Origin: Drechmeria coniospora
Taxonomy: Eukaryota; Ascomycota; Sordariomycetes; Hypocreales; Ophiocordycipitaceae
Direction of reading: 5' to 3'
DNA length: 64,000 nucleotides
NCBI RefSeq assembly: GCF_001625195.1
Contig: NC_054390.1
Coordinates: forward strand, 1,054,001-1,118,000
Below, piece by piece: positions 43,964-54,038 of the stretch (position 1 is its first letter; every line of letters begins with the position of its first letter). The position numbers were made by a program, and so were the translations under genes. The notes under the pieces were generated by a model. It was not told the origin of the DNA. It saw only the letters and a program-made list of their open reading frames with translations, and did not search any database.

Positions 43964-44503
43964 ATGATGAGGTTCACAAACGCTTTTCTTCTGGCCACTC
44001 TCGCGTCGGCGAGTAGTACCATTTACTCTGAAATTCTCTTACAGGACATCGAATATGCCATTGAAACCTTCAGCTCGAGGATGATCCAGAACAGGCAAGA
44101 CATCAACATCGACAAGGTCATGACGGCTGTCAGTGAACTCGCACCACAGCTTCAAGTCAGCGTCGACGAACTGGAAAAATCTAAAATTAGCGGATCGGAG
44201 CATAATAAAAATCTTCTTGCGCTCGGTCGGAGTTTCCACGGAACTGGCCGCTTCATCAGGGTAAATGTCGTGACCAAGAAGCCAATGGTCCAAGCGCATG
44301 GGCGCTGTCAAGATATGGAACGTGCCATCGACGATATTCAAGTCCAATTCTATAGGCTCGGCCTTTACATCAACGGCACGGTGGCTGCGGAAGACACGGC
44401 CAATGTCTCGTCGTATACTGAGAAGATTCTCGGGGAACTGAACATTGCTAAGGGGGAGTTTACGAAAGATAAATGTTTCAATGCTAAGCCTTCCTCCACC
44501 TAG
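43964..44503 (+). CDS. Small secreted HsbA-like protein A1
   Basis: One exon, 179 aa. ATG ATG at 43964/43967; signal peptide of about 18 residues (MRFTNAFLLATLASASS). The mature part is predicted helical and has two Cys: one in GRCQDMERAIDDIQVQFYRLGLYI, one in EFTKDKC close to the C-terminus. The EFT-x-D-x-C ending and the Cys spacing match the HsbA domain of the collagen-tailed protein at 23005, so I place it in the hydrophobic surface-binding A family, although the middle is divergent. Likely role: secreted or wall-bound coat protein that meets hydrophobic surfaces. The neighbour A2 is a direct tandem copy. Codons are AT-richer than in members further right, and the duplicated promoter is shared. 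Confidence 0.72.
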   Translation: MMRFTNAFLLATLASASSTIYSEILLQDIEYAIETFSSRMIQNRQDINIDKVMTAVSELAPQLQVSVDELEKSKISGSEHNKNLLALGRSFHGTGRFIRVNVVTKKPMVQAHGRCQDMERAIDDIQVQFYRLGLYINGTVAAEDTANVSSYTEKILGELNIAKGEFTKDKCFNAKPSST

Positions 44504-45110
44504 CGTGCGAGTAAGCGGTTGGCCTTGCCGCTCCGAGCTTCCAGCTCTGCCGTCGAGATCTAACGCCGGCGGAGGTAGCTTGCTACGGTATACTACGGGG
44601 TTAATGTCAGGAGGACAAGCCAACTAGTGTTCCGGAAAGATGGACGGAATTACACACAAGGGGACAGTACGTGACTCGGCAGGTAACGGCGCCAACGGGA
44701 AGGAGTCCTAGAAGAAGGGAACGCTTACAGACGACAAAGGAGTCTGCTTGGAGATAAACCAATACTACAGCACCTGCCGCCTACCGGCTCCTCACTACTC
44801 GTATTGCAATCTATCGCGGCCGGTGCACTTGTACACAAATACCGCTGCAAGTCAGTTGGTGTTCTGTCATTAATAATACTTGTAATACTCCATATGCAGT
44901 GTGCTTTTTTGTACTGGGGTGTGCTGTAGTTGCGACAAGTAAGTACAATTACTTGGATTAAAATTACCTAATTGCCCTGTTCAGGAGCAAGTATGTACAG
45001 GGCGCGACATGATTGTATAACCCTAGACAAGCACTTGCAGCTATAATTCTTGGCGTAGCACAAGTAATTAACACACAGTGCATTTGTGAATGTATCCAAC
45101 AAGTAAGTAA

Positions 45111-45116
45111 TATAAA
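45111..45116 (+). promoter_or_regulatory. Probable TATA box of HsbA-like gene A2
   Basis: TATAAA 85 bp before ATG 45196, in the same relation to the GTGCCCTTGAACCCAT word as in A1. Confidence 0.6.
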
Positions 45117-45195
45117 AGTGCCCTTGAACCCATGTGATGCAAAAGAGTCCGTATCAACTGCCTACCTATACATTGTGACTATCCCGACCTTTACG

Positions 45196-45726
45196 ATGAG
45201 GTTCACAGACGCTTTTCTTCTGGCCACTCTCGCGTCGGCGAGTGGCACCACTGACTCTGAACTTCTCATACAGGGCATCGAAAATCCCCTCCAGGCCTTT
45301 ACCTGGCAGATGACCCAGAACAAGCTTTCAGTCATCGAGACCATGACGGCTGTCGGCGAACTCGCATCACAGCTTCAGGTCGGCGTCGCCGCACTGGAAA
45401 AGGCTGCAGTTGGCGGGTCGGAGCATAATGCAAGTCTACTTTTGCTCGGTCGGAAGTTTGCCGGAATCGGTCTCTTCATCAAGTCAATGGTATTGAGAAG
45501 AAAGCCGATCGTCGAAGCGCATAGCCGCTGTTATGATATGGAACATGCTATCGATGACATTCAAGTCCAGTTCTACAAGCTCGGCCTTTACATTAACAGT
45601 ACGGTGGCTGCAGAAGACAAGACGAATGCCTTTTCGTACACTGAGGGGATTCTCGAGATCCTGAACGGTGCCAAGGGGGAGTTTACAAAGGACCATTGTG
45701 TCGATGCAGAGCCTCGCTCCACCTAG
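45196..45726 (+). CDS. Small secreted HsbA-like protein A2
   Basis: One exon, 176 aa from ATG 45196 (ACGATGAGG). The longer open frame upstream lacks a signal peptide and covers the TATA box. Signal peptide MRFTDAFLLATLASASG, then a helical body with SEHNASLLLLGRKFAGIGLFI, SRCYDMEHAIDDIQVQFYKLGLYI and a closing EFTKDHC. It is nearly collinear with A1 and differs mainly in exposed-looking residues in the first third (for example ENPLQAFTWQMTQNK against EYAIETFSSRMIQNR). Two Cys are kept and probably form a disulfide. Same inferred job as A1: a secreted surface-binding protein. The pair shows the most recent intact duplication of the array. Confidence 0.72.
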   Translation: MRFTDAFLLATLASASGTTDSELLIQGIENPLQAFTWQMTQNKLSVIETMTAVGELASQLQVGVAALEKAAVGGSEHNASLLLLGRKFAGIGLFIKSMVLRRKPIVEAHSRCYDMEHAIDDIQVQFYKLGLYINSTVAAEDKTNAFSYTEGILEILNGAKGEFTKDHCVDAEPRST

Positions 45727-46021
45727 CGTGCGAGTCAGCGTTTGCCCTCGCCGCTCTGGACTTTGAGCTCTCTGCTGTCAAGGTCCGACGCCGGTGAAGG
45801 GGTATTGCCACGGCATACTACGGGGTCGGTATTGGGAAGAAACCAGCGGGCCAGGAAGATGGAAGGAATAAATTACATACGAGGGGACAGTACGGAGTAT
45901 GTGACTCGGTAGGTGACGGCGCTAACGGGAAGGAGTTCGTTCTAGAAGGTGAAGCTTACCGATAACGGAGGAGTCTCCTTGGAGAGTAATCAATAATACT
46001 ACAACTACAGCACCTGCCGCC

Positions 46022-48663
46022 CGTGACCAGACGGCAACCATGCAGACCCCCTCGCCCTCCCGCCAGCAGGTGTACAAGCAGGTCTGCAGTACTCTGCACA
46101 TGCATCGGTTGTGGTGAGTGTGCTCTGAACGTACTGTACACTACGTGACACGTACCATACTTGCAAGTACGCGCACATGATGCGTTTGCGCCGCCTGCCC
46201 TTGCGAGGGAGGTCTGCCTTCAGGACGGAGGTGGCACACTGTTGCTCGAAGGACGAACACGGCCAGCGTTGGGAAGGACGTAACCGGCTGCCCTTTCGAC
46301 GGTTACGACTACTGTACGTGCAAGGAAGTAGTTGTAGGTGTAGCTGTAGGTGTAATTGTAGGTCCAAGTACTCCGTATAATCAAGCAAGTACTTGAAACC
46401 CATACAAGCGCAGCAGCGAAGATGATGTGTCGAGTCATGGAACGAATTGATCCACTTCTGGCATGTCTCATTTTCATGCCCTGCATGTACTGTAGGTACC
46501 GAGTACGGAGAACATGTGGGTGGGCCGGTACTTGTAGAAGTACTTGTACTTATTGTGGTGGGACAAAATAAAGTTGCGGGTATGCACGCACGAGTCATGA
46601 CGGACTGGGTCCACTTTTTGGATGCTGCGATACATGTCAGCAAGTACAGTACAAACACAACTACTTACTTGTACTTGGCTGCAGGAATGCATGAGCTTGA
46701 CCAAATACAGCAATACTTGTACTCTGTACTGCGCGTGTAGGTACTTGGATACGCGTACACGGACTCCGTCAGGGCAGATGTACCCCTATGCAGTTTAGTG
46801 CTGATTCGAGCATGTTGGCAGAATATGGACGTACTTTTGCACTTGCGCACATCACATCTACATGTATTACGCACTCGTAGCGCTTGTACTTGGGTACGGT
46901 ATAAGTGACTGCACTCGGTATTACATGTACAACTTGTTCTGTACGATACGTACTTGGAACTCTTGTTTTATTACTGGCACTTGCAGGTAGCGGTACAAGC
47001 ATATCCTGTACTCTGTACTCCGTACACTGCTTATACATGGAAGTAGTAAAAGTACTTAAGTACAGGGAAGTAAGTAGTACTAGTTGTGAATGTACAAGTA
47101 CATGTACGTTGACAGCCAGCCAGCTTTGTTACCAATCAAACCCCGATGTACGGAGTACTCTGTACATGTAAGTACTTACTTGTGCATGGGCCTACAAGTC
47201 TCCGTCAATGGAGGTGTGCATGTACATGTACTTGTACAGTAGGTGTACACTTGCAGTGCTTGTAAGTACCATATACTTACGTACTCAACTGCAATTGCAC
47301 GCATCCAAGTACACTGTATCGCACCCTCGCCTCGTACACTAGGCTTCCGAACCGGAATACACTCATACTCCGCAACTACGACAAGTACATCTACAGCACG
47401 TCTAAAGGAGCCCTACTTGTAGGTGTAAAAGTACATGTACATCGTTGGTCTTGATTTTTTTCTTGATTTTTTTCTCCTTCTCTCACGACATACTCTTGGC
47501 GGAACCAAAGCATGATGCCACTGCGAGTACATGTACATGGACGGAGTACGCACTGTACATGTACTGTGGTAACGATTATGTAACGGGATTCGTGACGTCG
47601 AACGACCCACGTCACGTGTGGGGGAGTGAGAGGCCCAGCCAATGGAGTGAACAATCTGATAAGGATAAGGAGAGAAGAAAAGCGCTCTCTACATGCACAT
47701 GTAGGTGTATTTACTTACTTGCACACTTGGAATGCTCGCTAATTTGCACATGTACTTGCTACATGTTCAAGCAATACTTGTCTGTACAGTAATAAGCATT
47801 ACAACGACGGTTCCTCAAGTGCAGTTGTCTGTGCTCTACGACCTTCCCGGCTTGCTTCACGCTCCAGGACCGTCAAATGAATGCACAGCCATGGACTCCG
47901 TACGAAGTTCTTACGTATACTGTGCAAGGATGCTTACGTACTTGTGCACTTGGGTGTAATAACAGCAATTATCGGTGTACATGTACGAGAACCCGGTGCA
48001 GATAATCTCCGCCATGCCGCCCTCTCAACATTCCAGAAGTCTAGGATTCGCCAAGCACTCAAGTGCGGAGTGCAGTACGGAGCACGGAGCACTGTTACTC
48101 CGTACTTGTACCACTGTTGCTCTCCTGCCGGGCTCGCAAGTACTTATATTGGTTAAAGGTGCAGTATTGGACACGAGTACAGAGTGGTCATAAGTACACC
48201 TCCACTTACACCTACAGCGTACTGCGTACCTACGTACTTACATTGGCAGATTTTACAGTACAACACAAGACGTAGCGTCCCATGGCCCACTGCAAGGACT
48301 GGGTGGGTTGTGTGGGGGCAATGAATGGTTCAAGAACTGCCCCGGGGATACTCGTACTTGCTCAACCACATGGAAGCAAGTACTTACTTAAGTGCAAGCA
48401 AGTACAGTAAGTAAGTAAGTATTATTCATGGACAAGCAAGCACATGTATACGGCGTACTTGCGTGTGAGTACTTGAGTATAACATGCTAAAAATACTCCG
48501 TACACATAGTTGTACTACTTGTAACGGTAGTTGTACTTGTAGTACCCGGCCCATGTAAGTAAGTAGGTATAAGTAAGTACACCTACAGTTAGGTGTCTGT
48601 ACTCCTTACTTGTCCATGTGTAATTACGGTAGTTTCTAAAATAAGACTACAGTAATTTCAGGC
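46022..48663. other. GTAC-rich gene-free spacer
   Basis: No gene. Packed with words such as GTACTCCGTAC, TACGGAGTAC, AAGTACTTAC and ACATGTAC, often within a few tens of bases of each other, especially 46.3-48.6 kb. A short 3-unit (GTAGGTGTA) run lies at about 46335-46360. Open frames are rich in Tyr, Thr, Cys and Val because of the GTAC words and are not genes. Confidence 0.6.
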
Positions 48664-48670
48664 TATATAA
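48664..48670 (+). promoter_or_regulatory. Probable TATA box of HsbA-like gene A3
   Basis: TATATAA 115 bp before ATG 48779, within GGCTATATAAGAACCCTCC; followed by a pyrimidine-rich leader. Confidence 0.55.
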
Positions 48671-48778
48671 GAACCCTCCATCACACCCGGTATGTATATA
48701 CTTACTTTTCTACAAACTGCATCAGCGGTAATTATTGCACCACATCTCTCCGGAATCTTTTCCATCACATCGTTCGCC

Positions 48779-49339
48779 ATGAAGCTAAGCAATGCCTTTC
48801 TTTTCGCCGGTGCCGCCTCTGCGGCCAATGTCTATTGCAGCAATCAGGCCGACAATCCCGTAGAGGGGATCGATCATTCCATCCAAGACTTCGCCATCAG
48901 TATCGTCGACAACACTCCCTCGGCCGGCGATATTGTCAACGCCAGCAAAGAGCTTGCTGGAAAGCTTGATGCCTGCATGACCGTGCTCACCAAGTCCGGC
49001 TCGAAGCATGGCGTCAAGCTTCGTTTGCTTGGTGAACAGTTTGGGAGAATCGGTTCCTTCATCCATGATATTCTCGTGGGTAAAAATTCAACGATCCAAT
49101 GGGATGAGACCTGTGCCGACATGGGAAGCGCGGTGGATACACTTCAGGCCCAGTTCCTCGAACTCGGCAACTACATGATCAGCACGGCACCTCGAGGTCA
49201 GAAGAAAGCTGCCGCGTCCTTTACGGAGAGAATTCTCAACACGCTGGAGGAGACAAAGTTGGAGATTTTCGCCAGGGGGTCGTGCGGTCAACAGCAAGGA
49301 TGGATCGGTGCGGAGCGGCGGGAGAAGCGAGAATCATGA
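48779..49339 (+). CDS. Small secreted HsbA-like protein A3 (four Cys)
   Basis: One exon, 186 aa from ATG 48779 (GCCATGAAG). Signal peptide MKLSNAFLFAGAASAANV. The body keeps the subfamily A order: GIDHSIQDFAISIVDNTP, KLDACMTVLTKSGSKHGVKLRLLGEQFGRIGSFI, then ETCADMGSAVDTLQAQFLELGNYM, and SFTERILNTLEETKLEIFARGSC. It has four Cys in the mature chain where A1 and A2 have two. The DACMTVLTKSGS word resembles ETCMTDGTTS of the collagen-tailed HsbA protein and thus links the two groups. A polar tail (QQQGWIGAERREKRES) extends beyond the usual end, so the stop may have shifted. Role inferred as for A1. Confidence 0.7.
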   Translation: MKLSNAFLFAGAASAANVYCSNQADNPVEGIDHSIQDFAISIVDNTPSAGDIVNASKELAGKLDACMTVLTKSGSKHGVKLRLLGEQFGRIGSFIHDILVGKNSTIQWDETCADMGSAVDTLQAQFLELGNYMISTAPRGQKKAAASFTERILNTLEETKLEIFARGSCGQQQGWIGAERREKRES

Positions 49340-51209
49340 TGGCTCGTGCATTCTTGTCGAGCGCGCCGGCATGCGTGGCAATGCTCCCTAGCAGTTTAAG
49401 GTCGGAAAGCCTGGTTTCGCCTCGTCGTCATGCTCACCTCACCGGCTGCGCATCGTCCGTCCGTCGTGCCGTCCGTCGGCGCTTGCGGCGCATTTCCTGC
49501 CTCGTCGCCTCCCTCCCACCCCCAGCCAGCCGCCTACCTGAATCGGCACCGGCGTGGACGTTGAGGTAGCTCATGGATGAAATATTTGTCAATACAGTAA
49601 TAATAATACCGAGTACGGAGTCGGTGTACGGAGTACAGCATGCCATCTTGTCAGCTTGCTGACGTTCAGTGGCAGAGGGGTGAATCGTGAATACGCAACG
49701 AGGAGGACATGGCGCTAGTGTACCGGTTTCACGAGGTAATATTGTCCACGTATCGAGTGCAGGTGTTGCAAATACGTAACTTGAACAGGTATTCCTGTAA
49801 TACTTGGAGTAAGACGGTACGGTATCTGCAAGTAATAAGTACTGTGCTTGCAGCACTTGCTTGTGCGGCCGCTTTCAAAGGGCCGGTGTGCTTGCAAGTA
49901 CGTCCGCTGCTGCACCTAGGGATGCATCATGCACCAGAATACCAACGCTCACGGTGCATGTACAGTGTTGATGGCCGCTCGTCGGACTCGGTGCACGTGG
50001 ACCATGCTTGTACATGCCAGTACGTATTCATTACGCATTCCTGAATACAGCACGTCATCCGGTGCGTAGTCATGCTGGGTTGGTTCGCTCAAGAGCTGGC
50101 GAGAACTTGAACACGTCCTAAAATAGCGAGGAAACCAGTAATGTTTGAATCCAACAAGCAAGTCCCTTTGAAAATTATGAGACCCGCTGCCACTGATAGA
50201 ACTCTGCACGGCGTATTGTGCTGCACAGGTACGGACGCGGGCAGATTCCGGTATCAGCAGCGTACACGTAACTTGCAACTACACATGGAGGTAGGGACTG
50301 CACGGAGTACTCCGTGTAAAATTTAAAGTCACACAACTACATGTTCGTTCTACTTAAAAGTACATGTACACTTCAGTTGCACGTATTGTACTGCAGGTTT
50401 AAGAAATTGGGTGCAAGTAAGTGCATTTCCTACCATCTGTGCTCCCTACCAAATATGGAGGAGGTGCATTTGTTTCTCGTGTCTATATTGACACTACTTA
50501 CGTCCATGCACCGAATTACTTACATGTCCGTACATGCAATAGCAGTAACTACAGTGCATGTAAATTGTCCACACGCTGGAGGGAAGAGTTTACCGCCAGG
50601 TCATGCGCTTAACAGAACGAATATCATGGAGATGAAATATACAAGTACATATGTTTCGTGAGACCAGGCCGCCTATGTAAGACTAGGAGAACGGAACAGA
50701 ATGGGCGTATATAATATAATACCATCTTGTCGTCTTGTTGATGATTAGTTGTATGATGGGGAGGGGAGAACGTCGCAACCTATGCGCCGTAACACCTAGT
50801 AGATCCACATCGACTCTGGCGCCAATTTTTTTGTGGTCTAATTACGGAGTAATAATTAATAGTTGGGTGATCAACAGAGAATGATCATGACTACTGTACG
50901 TAACACGGATAACATGGTGGGCGCGCACTTGAGGCTCGCCTGGTAGCGTAAGTAAGTCCCAGGGTTACGAGGGAAACTTGTCCACATATCAAGTGTAGGC
51001 ATTACAAATACTTACAATACTTACTTGCTGTAGTCGTGCATGAACGTATACCTGCTTGCGCGGCCGCTATTACCATGCCGCTGCCAACCAAGCAAGTAGT
51101 CGACAAGAAACGGGCGCCTCGTCGGGTGCGGGCATCCTGGGCGGTATTACACCGCACGGTACGCGGCGTACCACGGCGTACACTGGGGTGGATGGTGACA
51201 GGCGCCGCC
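49340..51209. other. Spacer, GTAC-word bearing
   Basis: No gene seen. Scattered GTACTCCGTAC/TACGGAGTAC words, short AT-rich parts (50.7-50.9 kb). Open frames overlap and lack pattern. Confidence 0.5.
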
Positions 51210-51215
51210 TATAAA
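51210..51215 (+). promoter_or_regulatory. Probable TATA box of HsbA-like gene A4
   Basis: TATAAA 84 bp before ATG 51294, in CCTATAAACCTTGATGGCATCCCGTG; the TGGCATCCC word recurs just after the TATA-like box of B1 (53399). Confidence 0.55.
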
Positions 51216-51293
51216 CCTTGATGGCATCCCGTGCTGAGCGCGTTCGTCCAACCCTTCATCGGCCACCCACCCGTGCACCGTCCGTCGTCGAGG

Positions 51294-51836
51294 ATGAAGC
51301 TTGCCCACGCCCTTCCCTTTGCCGCCCTCGCATCGGCGTGGGTCATCGACGGCCGCCATCAGTCCGAGCATCCGGTGCGGGACATGGCAAATGCCATGGC
51401 AAGGTTCACCTCGACCATGGCCGGCAACCCCAACCTTTTCATCGACGAGATCGTGGCGGCCACGGGCGAGCTTCACGTGCGCCTCAAAGCCGGCGTCGAG
51501 ACGCTGAAGAGCAGCGGGTTGAACGGACCGGAGCACGTTGCCAACCTTCTTTGGCTCGGTCAGAAGCTGGGCCCCTTTGGTCGCTCCATGCATGAATCGG
51601 TCGTGGGGCAAAAGGAGACGGTCGAAAGGAACGGGTACTGTTACATCATGGAGCACGCCGTCGACGCCGTGCAAACCGACTTCTACAGCTTCGGAGACTA
51701 CATGGGCGGCGCGGTACCTCAGCACGAGAAGGCGGCGGCGGCGTCGTACGCCGAGGGGATTCTCACCATCCTAAACGACGCCAAGGCGCAGTTTACCAAG
51801 GACCACTGCACCAACGCCAGCCCTCCGTCGGCCTGA
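51294..51836 (+). CDS. Small secreted HsbA-like protein A4
   Basis: One exon, 180 aa from ATG 51294. Signal peptide MKLAHALPFAALASAWV. The mature part repeats the subfamily A plan: PVRDMANAMARFTSTMAG, ELHVRLKAGVETLKSSG, GPEHVANLLWLGQKLGPFGRSM, then GYCYIMEHAVDAVQTDFYSFGDYM, and SYAEGILTILNDAKAQFTKDHC. Two Cys at the conserved places. It is clearly GC-richer than A1 and A2 while keeping the protein pattern, so it is an older copy or has been under different base pressure. Inferred secreted surface-binding protein. Confidence 0.72.
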   Translation: MKLAHALPFAALASAWVIDGRHQSEHPVRDMANAMARFTSTMAGNPNLFIDEIVAATGELHVRLKAGVETLKSSGLNGPEHVANLLWLGQKLGPFGRSMHESVVGQKETVERNGYCYIMEHAVDAVQTDFYSFGDYMGGAVPQHEKAAAASYAEGILTILNDAKAQFTKDHCTNASPPSA

Positions 51837-53398
51837 CGCGCGTGCGGGCAAGGCTCTGCCTCGACGGGGAGCTCGTCGAGAGGTGGCAGGGTCGAGGGAG
51901 GGCGACGACGGGTCGGTCGTCGGGCGAGACGCATCTCGAGCGCAAGGCCAGGTATGAAGACGGCCACGTGTACGGATACAGGCGTACGGGGGGTGTTGAT
52001 GGCATAATTTGGTCTACCAACTTGCTTGCTTGCCTTTTCTTGCTCCTCGCCGTCGCCGCCTTTTGCACGTGATCGATCTCATGCATGCATGCATGTGCCG
52101 CACCTGCTTCACGCTTGCTCGCGAGCACGGAGGCAGTATTATCCGTTGCCTCGTCGAAGCGGATATGCAGCAATGCCGAATATGCCTGTACAGGTGCTCC
52201 GTACCTTGAAACGCAGCCAAGTAATAAAAGCAGCCATTGATCCTTTGCCACGGCGCATGCGAGCACCACTTCCAGCACCCGTGACACCGACCTGCGACGG
52301 CCAAGATGGCGGCCTACCTGCCGGGTGCCTCGCAAGGGCCAAGGTGCCGCTGCCTCGTGCCTCGTGCAAAGGGCGTCGGCGCATCGTGAGCCCATTGCGC
52401 GATTCGTCATCTCTCCTCGAGGGGGATTCACCCGCTCCGATTCACGAAGCCAACTTGCCGGCGCTCGCTCATGCCTTGGGCGTGCCTCGATGCCGCCAAG
52501 CATCCGCATGCGACGAGCACAATCTCAGCAAGCGTCTCGTCGGAGGCGTGTGCCGTGTCCGGCGCTCTCCTATGCCGCTCGAGGTGCGGCATGGCGAAAA
52601 TTCTTTCTCGCTAGTGCGCAGCAACACCGTGACACTGTACTTGATACTTGAGCTTGAGCGTAAGTAGGTGCATGCACTTACTGTACGGAGTAGTTGAAGA
52701 TACAGTACAGTATGGGGTTAACCTACAGTACAACTATTTAGTGAACTAAGTAATATTTAGTTAACATTTAGTGAACTCTTTAGTGAACTATTTAGTGACT
52801 GGGTACCTAGTGCTTACGTACTTGTGCTTGTTGCTTGTGAGTGAACGAGTAATGCAAGCGCTGGAAGCTCCGTACCTGCGACGTGTGTGCCATCACCGCC
52901 TGTCGCTGGCACACACCAGGCTCGTGGACGCACCCCTGGCTCGTCGCAGGCACCGGCGCATGTACTGGGTACCTACCTCGTCGCTGCCAACACCCGGGAC
53001 CTGCTTGTACCGGTACGCTGGACAAAACGGCCCAGCACATGTACAGGACAAGCACAGCATTGATCAAGTAATACTAGGTACTTGCTTACTTGCAGCACCA
53101 TGGTGTGCTTACGTACTTACATGTGCTTGCTCTCGCCAGCCGTCGCCGCAACCTTCGAGCGACATCGAGCAGCCAGGTTCACGGCAGCATCCCGACGCAA
53201 ATTGCCCAGGACCAAGTCCGCTGCCGCGGCCGAGGCGCTTCATCCTAATGCCGAACGGTAGCTTCCCTCCCTCGCCTGCCGCCACCTCCTAGCCGGCCGG
53301 GTGGGCACCGAATGCTCGGTACAGGTTGCGTGCGCTCTGCATGGACAGCGTCACGATGCATCATGCACCACCAGCGCCGTCGGTGCTCGGCGGCATAC
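51837..53398. other. Spacer between A4 and B1
   Basis: No gene. Near 52735-52800 a short direct repeat (TTTAGTGAACT-type words, four times) precedes a TACCTAGTGCTTAC word. GTAC words at 52.65-53.1 kb. The open frame of about 213 codons at 52026-52667 has no pattern and overlaps others. Confidence 0.5.
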
Positions 53399-53405
53399 TT
53401 ATAAT
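53399..53405 (+). promoter_or_regulatory. TATA-like box of HsbA-like gene B1
   Basis: TTATAAT 118 bp before ATG 53517, followed by GCCCTCGTGGCATCCCATGG; compare TATAAACCTTGATGGCATCCCGTG before A4. Promoter sharing across the two subfamilies. Confidence 0.5.
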
Positions 53406-53516
53406 GCCCTCGTGGCATCCCATGGTTTCCTCGGCACAGCATCTCATCCAACATCCACGGCGTACCGCTCCACCAAGCCTCCATTCGTATCACACGACAA
53501 CTGGCTCTCGTCCGTC

Positions 53517-54038
53517 ATGAAGTTCAGCGTCGCCATCCTCTTCGCCGCCGTGGCCTCGGCCGGCACCATCAATCGCCGCGGCGTCGCGACCGACACCGTA
53601 AACGACATATACAACAATGTTTACTTGTTGAGGAAGGGAATCGACAAGGGCGCTCCCACGCAGGCCTCGGTCGACAAGTTCTTCAAGGACTTCTTCGCCC
53701 GCATGGCCGTCGACTCGAAAACGCTACAGGGGTTGCCGTCTGCCGAAAGGGACGAGGCAAGTCTTGTCCAGCTTGCCCACGACTACCCGGCCATCGGCAC
53801 CACGATTCAGCTCGCCGTCGAGGGTAACAAGGCCTTGCAATGCTACATGGTGCAGGATTTGCTCGTCCACACCAGAGCCGTGTTCTCCAATCTCGCCGCA
53901 TTCATCCATGACAGCGTGGCCAAGGTTCACCACGAAGCCATCACGTCGCAGGCTGCCGACCTCGACGAGATCCTGAGCGATGCTCTGAACGGCTGTGCCA
54001 GCTCCAGCCGCTCGACCATCAGGCCCATCCAGGCGTAG
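53517..54038 (+). CDS. Small secreted HsbA-like protein B1
   Basis: One exon, 173 aa from ATG 53517 (GTCATGAAG); the frame is open further up without a signal peptide. Signal peptide MKFSVAILFAAVASAGT, then a dibasic NRRGVATDTVNDIYNNVY start that may be a processing site. Subfamily B body: FFKDFFARMAVDSKTLQGL, EASLVQLAHDYPAIGTTIQLAVEGNKALQC, then TRAVFSNLAAFIHDSVAKVHHE and QAADLDEILSDALNGC. The two Cys lie where subfamily A and the HsbA domain have them, and the length agrees with HsbA proteins (150-180 aa). Probably helical, secreted and surface-active. Tandem relatives B2 and B3 follow at 1.2-1.3 kb gaps. Confidence 0.72.
   Translation: MKFSVAILFAAVASAGTINRRGVATDTVNDIYNNVYLLRKGIDKGAPTQASVDKFFKDFFARMAVDSKTLQGLPSAERDEASLVQLAHDYPAIGTTIQLAVEGNKALQCYMVQDLLVHTRAVFSNLAAFIHDSVAKVHHEAITSQAADLDEILSDALNGCASSSRSTIRPIQA

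Larger units (their letters stand above)
43615..44781. repeat. Tandem duplication unit, copy 1 (contains HsbA-like gene A1)
   Basis: Runs from the TGTACTTGGGTGTG word through promoter, gene and 3' flank to CAGCACCTGCCGCC. Copy 2 is at 44885-46021. Shared non-coding words include TATAATTCTTGGCGTA, GTGCCCTTGAACCCAT-TGATG, AGCGTGCGAGT, TACTACGGGGT, GGGGACAGTACG and ACGGGAAGGAGT. Confidence 0.88.
44885..46021. repeat. Tandem duplication unit, copy 2 (contains HsbA-like gene A2)
   Basis: Second copy of the block at 43615-44781, about 1.24-1.27 kb downstream, similar over promoter, gene and 3' flank, with scattered small indels (for example a GTACTCCGTAC word in the copy 1 promoter is absent here). 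Confidence 0.88.

Noticed and set aside
52026..52667. 213-codon plus-strand frame between A4 and B1
   Set aside because: No signal peptide of good quality, no conserved words, overlapped by equally long frames on both strands.
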